Assembly (NCBI GenBank): GCA_937898885.1
Contig: CALDKD010000013.1
Coordinates: forward strand, 62,001 to 126,000
Direction of reading: 5' to 3'
DNA: 64,000 nt
Source of the DNA: an uncultured Bacteroidales bacterium
GTDB taxonomy: Bacteria; Bacteroidota; Bacteroidia; Bacteroidales; Bacteroidaceae
The position numbers and the translations under genes were made by a program. Below are positions 59,595-64,000 of this stretch, piece by piece. The notes under the pieces were generated by a model. The model was not told the DNA's origin. It made no database searches and saw nothing but the letters and a program-made list of their open reading frames with translations. How positions within the stretch are numbered: the stretch's first letter is position 1; each line of letters opens with the position of its first letter.

Positions 59595-60941
59595 TTAATG
59601 CAAATGCAATCTATCTGTCTGCTCAGTATAATAGCGGATTATCCTCTCCAAGGCGCGCTTGCACACAGGGCAGAAGTCAGGATACCCGTTGGTGTGCATA
59701 CGGCAGTCAAATGAGCCACGCCAAACACCTTTCGACATATATCCGCCTCCCTCGTACAGGCCAACCTCCGGCAGCCTGCCCACCTCCTTGCGTTCCTTGC
59801 CGGTTCTTACCGCACGCGGATTCTGCACGGGCGCAGGTGTTGGAACAGGAGTCTCAGGCGCAATCATATCCCTCCACTTGCTGTCAAAATCAACCTGAGT
59901 GGTGATGTTCTGCTCCCAAGGCTCGGTCTGGGAGTTGTAGTAATTCTCGTACTGGTCATCGTAATAATACTCGTCAGCCAGTCCGCCGAAACTATGCCCG
60001 AACTCGTGTACCACAACCTTCGCCTCGGTAGGATGGTGCGCTGCCGTAAGGGTGTATGAGTTGAAGATACCTCCACCGCCGTAGTTCTCCGTATTGGCAA
60101 GGATGATTATATGCTCGTACGGAATTCCCGCAAGCAGGTCGTGCATTCTTTTCAGTCTGAGGGTTGTAAGATACCGGTCAGAATAAAACGTGTCGAAATG
60201 CGAGCCAAGGGCCGTATTCTTCCAGACTTTCTGTTTTGGAATGCTCACGCCACTCTCCTCCGACGGCAGGTTTACCGCAATGAAATTGAAGCGGTCCCGC
60301 AGGTCCTTGAAAGGCTCGTAAGACAGGATGCTGCTTACAGCAGCCCCGGCATCGGCATAGAACAGCTCCATCTCTGCGGCTGTATAGCCCTCAGGAATGA
60401 TGGCAACGTCAATGCACTCCCTGGCTGTCCCTCCCTGATGCAGGTAGCGGAACTCCGCAGGTGAGCCACCTATGGGATGTATCAGAATATCCTGCGGATC
60501 CACCTTATGGGTAGTAGTTGATACAACCTTGTTGTGGGTATCAAAAAGCTCAACCGTGATATTCACCGGAACAGCAGGCATAGGCAGAAGGAACACATTC
60601 TCGAAGCTCTTGTCAACCTGTGTGGCCTCCTCGGTCTGCTGCCACTCCTGAAAGAGAGTGCTGAACGAGTTGCAGAAAAGCACATCGCCGGTGGCGGCAT
60701 CGCGCATCCATATCTGACCATTGCCCAAAAGATGCACATTGTCTGTATTGACACTGCGGCCTGCCCAGCCCGGGAAAGTATTCAACTCATCCAGATAGAT
60801 CCGGCACTCCCTGGCATTCCCGGAAAACGTATAATCAACACGGAGAGTGTTGTCGGATAGCCTCTGGTCCTGACTGTAGGCGCTTGTTATGGCAAACAAA
60901 GCAAGCAGGCTGGAAAGTAACGCGCGTCTGCCCAACATCAT
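59595..60941 (-). CDS. M64-family (IgA-peptidase type) metallopeptidase, secreted
   Basis: A 448-residue secreted protein; signal peptide ending SAYSQ (near 23). An N-terminal beta domain (about 30-155) is followed by the peptidase M64 domain (about 170-445). The zinc site is VVHEFGHSFGGLADEYYY (HExxH 312-316 with the downstream acidic residue). MDHLLAGIPYEHIIILAN-type and RGSFDCRMHTNGYPDFCPVC near the end are also conserved in M64. The best-known relative cleaves IgA, but most Bacteroidales members are uncharacterised. It starts at an ATGA overlap with the M48 gene; a second ATG follows immediately. Confidence 0.9.
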   Translation of the reverse strand: MMLGRRALLSSLLALFAITSAYSQDQRLSDNTLRVDYTFSGNARECRIYLDELNTFPGWAGRSVNTDNVHLLGNGQIWMRDAATGDVLFCNSFSTLFQEWQQTEEATQVDKSFENVFLLPMPAVPVNITVELFDTHNKVVSTTTHKVDPQDILIHPIGGSPAEFRYLHQGGTARECIDVAIIPEGYTAAEMELFYADAGAAVSSILSYEPFKDLRDRFNFIAVNLPSEESGVSIPKQKVWKNTALGSHFDTFYSDRYLTTLRLKRMHDLLAGIPYEHIIILANTENYGGGGIFNSYTLTAAHHPTEAKVVVHEFGHSFGGLADEYYYDDQYENYYNSQTEPWEQNITTQVDFDSKWRDMIAPETPVPTPAPVQNPRAVRTGKERKEVGRLPEVGLYEGGGYMSKGVWRGSFDCRMHTNGYPDFCPVCKRALERIIRYYTEQTDRLHLH

Positions 60942-61771
60942 TTCTTAAGTTTTGCGGCAAACTCCTTTGCCTTTGGAATGCACTTTGTGATGTGGTTGAT
61001 GCGGGTCTGGTCGCTGGGATGCGTGCTCATAACCTCAGGAACCGCGGCAGTTCCCCCTGCCGACATCTTCTGCCAGAACGACGGAGCCTTGTCAACATCG
61101 TAACCAGCTATTGCCATTATGATAAGGCCTATCTCATCGGCCTCCAGCTCGTGCTTGCGCGAGAACGGCAACAGCACGCCATACTCACCGCCCATATTGA
61201 AGGCCAGGTCAAACAGGGCCTGGGTCTGCTCGTTGGTCTTTACACCGATAACCGCACTGGCCAAGGTGCCGGCGGTATTCAGCACGGCCTGCTGACTCAT
61301 ACGCTCGTTTCCGTGACGCGCCACGGCGTGGGCTATCTCGTGCCCCATAACCACAGCGATATAGTCAGCCGTGGTACAGTACGGCATAATACCCTCGTAG
61401 AACACAATCTTGCCATTCGGCATACAGAATGCGTTCACCTCTTTTGACTGCACAAGATTGTACTCCCATTTGAGCCCCTGCAGAATACTTGTCTCACCCA
61501 CAGACGCCAGATAGGTGTTCAATGCCGCTGTCAGCCTCTGCCCCACCTGAGTAATCATAGCTGCCTGAGCGTAATTGGTGGAGAGCTTCATAGAGCTCAT
61601 CATAGATGCGTAAGACTGATCCGACAACGATGTTATCTGGCTGTCGGGATACATAAGCAGCCTGCGTCTGCCGGTAAAGGCCACTGTGCTGCAGGACACC
61701 ACTACAAGCGATACCGCAACACCAATTATTATGTTTTTGACACTTTTCCTTCTCATCCTGATTCCAGACAT
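60938..61771 (-). CDS. M48-family metallopeptidase, lipoprotein
   Basis: A 277-residue Zn peptidase with lipobox VVSC (Cys27), so envelope bound. The HExxH motif is VMGHEIAHAVARHG (144-148), with the third ligand in HELEADEIG. SKEVNAFCMPNGKIVFYEG upstream is typical of the LoiP/YcaL (M48B/C) group, periplasmic proteases that help outer-membrane quality control. The ATG at 61771 shares its A with the rnr stop (TGATG), which fixes the start; the TTG one codon earlier is less likely. It overlaps the M64 gene by four bases. Confidence 0.92.
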   Translation of the reverse strand: MSGIRMRRKSVKNIIIGVAVSLVVVSCSTVAFTGRRRLLMYPDSQITSLSDQSYASMMSSMKLSTNYAQAAMITQVGQRLTAALNTYLASVGETSILQGLKWEYNLVQSKEVNAFCMPNGKIVFYEGIMPYCTTADYIAVVMGHEIAHAVARHGNERMSQQAVLNTAGTLASAVIGVKTNEQTQALFDLAFNMGGEYGVLLPFSRKHELEADEIGLIIMAIAGYDVDKAPSFWQKMSAGGTAAVPEVMSTHPSDQTRINHITKCIPKAKEFAAKLKK

Positions 61772-63930
61772 CAATCAGCAATAGAGTAATCCATCTGTTT
61801 CTTCTCAAGGTTGCACGATGACACATAAACCTTGATAGGGTCGCCCAGGCGATACTTCTTGCCGGTGGAGTGTCCTGTCAGACAGTAGTTGCGGTCATCG
61901 AACTCAAAGTAGTCTCCTCCAAGGGCACGGATAGGAATCAGGCCCTCGCACTTGTTCTCTATAATCTCGGCATAGATGCCCCACTCCGTTACTCCGCTGA
62001 TTACGGCATCGTAAGCCTGGCCCATACGCTCGCTCATATACTCCACCTGCTTGTACTTGATGCTGGCGCGCTCGGCCTGCTCGGCAAGCTGCTCCATACT
62101 TGAGCAGTGCTCGCAATGCTCCTCGTACCTGGCCTGCGATACCGTGCGGCCTCCGCTCAGATAACGGGTAAGCAGCCTGTGCACCATAAGGTCAGGATAA
62201 CGGCGGATAGGCGATGTGAAGTGCGTGTAATACTCCATTGACAAGCCGTAGTGTCCAATGTTGTCGGTACTGTAGCAGGCTTTCTGCATAGCGCGCAATG
62301 ACACTGTCTCCACCAGATTCTGCTCGCGCTTGCCCTTTACATCAGCAAGCAGCTTGTTCAGCGACTTGGCCATCTCGGCATTGGAGCCTGTGGTCTTGAC
62401 CTTGTATCCGAACTTCTGCACGAACTGCGCCAGATTATCCAGACGCTCCTGATCAGGCTTGTCGTGAATACGATATACAAATACCTTCGGGCTCTTGTCC
62501 TTGGGCTTGCCTATGAATTCCGCCACAGTGCGGTTTGCCAGAAGCATAAACTCCTCGATAAGCTTGTTGGCCTCCTTAGACTCCTTGAAATAGACGCTTA
62601 CAGGCTTGCCATTCTCATCAATCTCAAAGTGAACCTCCACACGGTCAAAGTCAAGAGCTCCGGCAGCCATACGCTTGTCGCGCAGAATCTGCGCCATAGA
62701 GTTAAGGGTCATTATCTCCTCCCTCAGCTCATCACCCGGCAGAGACTCCTTGCCACCGGCCTGCTCACGCTCAATTATGGCTTGCACCTCCTCGTAGGCA
62801 AAACGGCGGTTACTGCGGATTACAGTCCGGCATATTCTGGATGAACGTACCTCGGCGGCCTCGTTCATTGTGAAAATCACCGAGTATGTGAGCTTGTCCT
62901 CGTCCTGACGCAGCGAGCAGAGATCATTGCAAAGCTTCTCAGGCAGCATAGGCACAGTGCGGTCAACCAGATAGACCGATGTGGCGCGTTTGTACGCCTC
63001 GCGGTCAATCACACCACCCTCAGTCACATAGTAACTGACATCGGCAATGTGAACGCCAACCTCCCAGAGACCATCCTTTATCTTGCGGATAGAGAGGGCG
63101 TCATCGAAATCCTTGGCGTCACGGGGGTCGATGGTGAATGTGGTCACATTGCGGAAATCCTCACGGCCGGCCAAAGCCTCTGCCGGAATCTCCGACAGAA
63201 TCTTGTTCGCCTCCTCCTCTACCGTCTCAGGATAGGAATAAGGCAGCCCGTACTCAGCCAGAATGGCGTGCATCTCGGTCTCGTTCTGGCCAGCGGCGCC
63301 AAGCAGGTCAATAACCTTGCCTACAGGATTACGTCCGGCGCCATCGGGCCACTCAATCACCTTGACCACAGCCTTGTCGCCATTCTTGCCACCCTTCAGC
63401 TTATCGCGCGGAATAAATATATCAACATCGTTCTTATTGGCTGTAGTCAGGAATGCCATACGGCGGTCTATCTGAAGCGTTCCCACAAATGTGTCCTTGG
63501 CCCGATGCAGAATCTCCATCACCTCGCCCTCGGGAGCTGTCATAGAGCGACGCGCGAACTGCACTATCCGCACACGGTCACCATTCTGGGCACCCTTGGC
63601 ATTACGCTCGGCCACCAGAATGGGAGCACTGCCATCGTCTGGAACAAGATAGTTCTTGCCTCCCGACTTGCGCTGGATCACACCCTCAAGGAACTTCTCC
63701 TTGTGTGCCAGCTGTATGCGGCCGTCAACCTCCTTCAGATAGCCGTCCTCCACCATATCCATAACCACGTCAAGGCAGAGAGCGCGCATAGGATGCGTCT
63801 TCATACGCAACTCCTCATACAGGCTCTTGATACTGACCGAAGCATCGGCATTTTCCACAAAATAGTCCTTGATAAGGTCCATCATAACCTTTCTGGTCAC
63901 ACGGACACCACCTTTATACGAACGTCCCAT
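61771..63930 (-). CDS. rnr: Ribonuclease R
   Basis: A 719-residue 3'-5' exoribonuclease. An N-terminal helix-turn-helix (about 12-70) and two cold-shock/OB domains (about 75-220) precede the RNB catalytic domain (about 250-590) with TIDPRDAKDFDDALS, the aspartate cluster that binds Mg. HFTSPIRRYPDLMVHRLL is also diagnostic. A C-terminal S1 domain follows (about 630-715). It degrades structured RNA. It heads a run with the M48 and M64 genes joined by overlapping stop/start codons. No clear promoter is seen in the 70 bases to the window edge. Confidence 0.96.
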   Translation of the reverse strand: MGRSYKGGVRVTRKVMMDLIKDYFVENADASVSIKSLYEELRMKTHPMRALCLDVVMDMVEDGYLKEVDGRIQLAHKEKFLEGVIQRKSGGKNYLVPDDGSAPILVAERNAKGAQNGDRVRIVQFARRSMTAPEGEVMEILHRAKDTFVGTLQIDRRMAFLTTANKNDVDIFIPRDKLKGGKNGDKAVVKVIEWPDGAGRNPVGKVIDLLGAAGQNETEMHAILAEYGLPYSYPETVEEEANKILSEIPAEALAGREDFRNVTTFTIDPRDAKDFDDALSIRKIKDGLWEVGVHIADVSYYVTEGGVIDREAYKRATSVYLVDRTVPMLPEKLCNDLCSLRQDEDKLTYSVIFTMNEAAEVRSSRICRTVIRSNRRFAYEEVQAIIEREQAGGKESLPGDELREEIMTLNSMAQILRDKRMAAGALDFDRVEVHFEIDENGKPVSVYFKESKEANKLIEEFMLLANRTVAEFIGKPKDKSPKVFVYRIHDKPDQERLDNLAQFVQKFGYKVKTTGSNAEMAKSLNKLLADVKGKREQNLVETVSLRAMQKACYSTDNIGHYGLSMEYYTHFTSPIRRYPDLMVHRLLTRYLSGGRTVSQARYEEHCEHCSSMEQLAEQAERASIKYKQVEYMSERMGQAYDAVISGVTEWGIYAEIIENKCEGLIPIRALGGDYFEFDDRNYCLTGHSTGKKYRLGDPIKVYVSSCNLEKKQMDYSIAD

Positions 63931-64000
63931 ATTGCAATCATTATAACAACACGCAAGTTACACAAAAATCAGACACATTGCGCGCGATACCTAAGAAATA

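Noticed and set aside
1..64000. Mobile elements, prophage, CRISPR or toxin-antitoxin systems
   Set aside because: I looked for transposase, integrase, phage structural, Cas and small paired toxin/antitoxin genes and regular repeat-spacer patterns and saw none.

Overview
This window looks like a chromosomal segment of a Bacteroidales bacterium (Bacteroidota, about 50% GC). The evidence is two SusC/SusD pairs, secreted lipoproteins with Bacteroidota-type lipoboxes, a purH-mreBCD-mrdA-rodA cluster, a hemD/rnpA/yidD/tatD/tyrS cluster, and promoters with the Bacteroidota TTTG-N19/20-TAnnTTTG architecture. I see no rRNA, CRISPR array, integrase, transposase or phage gene. Genus cannot be fixed from this sequence alone. 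LAYOUT: 1-525 is the 3' end of a class I fumarase. 762-3207 carries holB and a RicT/PSP1 gene whose basic tail is antisense to the end of rodA. 3001-10178 (minus) is the purH-mreB-mreC-mreD-mrdA-rodA cell-shape operon. 10179-10570 is a repeat-rich spacer with a nested perfect inverted repeat. 10571-11980 is a GPH-family symporter with its own promoter and terminator. 12117-33546 (minus) is a 21-kb locus: GH43, fasciclin lipoprotein, SusC, SusD, two fasciclin lipoproteins, a second SusC and SusD, and a large secreted protein, ending at a strong terminator. 33547-34158 holds a candidate small RNA, tRNA-Gln and terminators. 34159-38694 (minus) holds tyrS, tatD, yidD, rnpA, hemD, a LOG-family gene and rpsO. 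38804-47953 (plus) holds typA, a DUF4369/thioredoxin-fold lipoprotein, yifB, a phosphopantetheinyl transferase, metG, an IspD-family cytidylyltransferase and a glycosyltransferase. 47971-50783 (minus) holds an MBL hydrolase and a GH51 arabinofuranosidase, divergent from a MarR regulator. 51333-53161 is an SDR/VOC pair with an operator-like repeat array at its promoter. 53503-63930 (minus) holds a DUF4419 protein carrying a SusC-type domain, then a PIF1-like helicase, three metallopeptidases (M3, M64, M48) and RNase R. HOW IT WORKS TOGETHER (inference): the 21-kb locus has the shape of a polysaccharide-utilisation-like system. Two SusCD pumps would move ligand across the outer membrane, with fasciclin lipoproteins in place of the usual SusE/SusF-type binders. 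The neighbouring GPH symporter would carry oligosaccharide across the inner membrane to a GH43 without a signal peptide. The GH51 enzyme elsewhere in the window again suggests arabinose-containing glycans. The duplicated fasciclin-SusC-SusD module is the best candidate for an uncharacterised system here. The remainder is mostly housekeeping.
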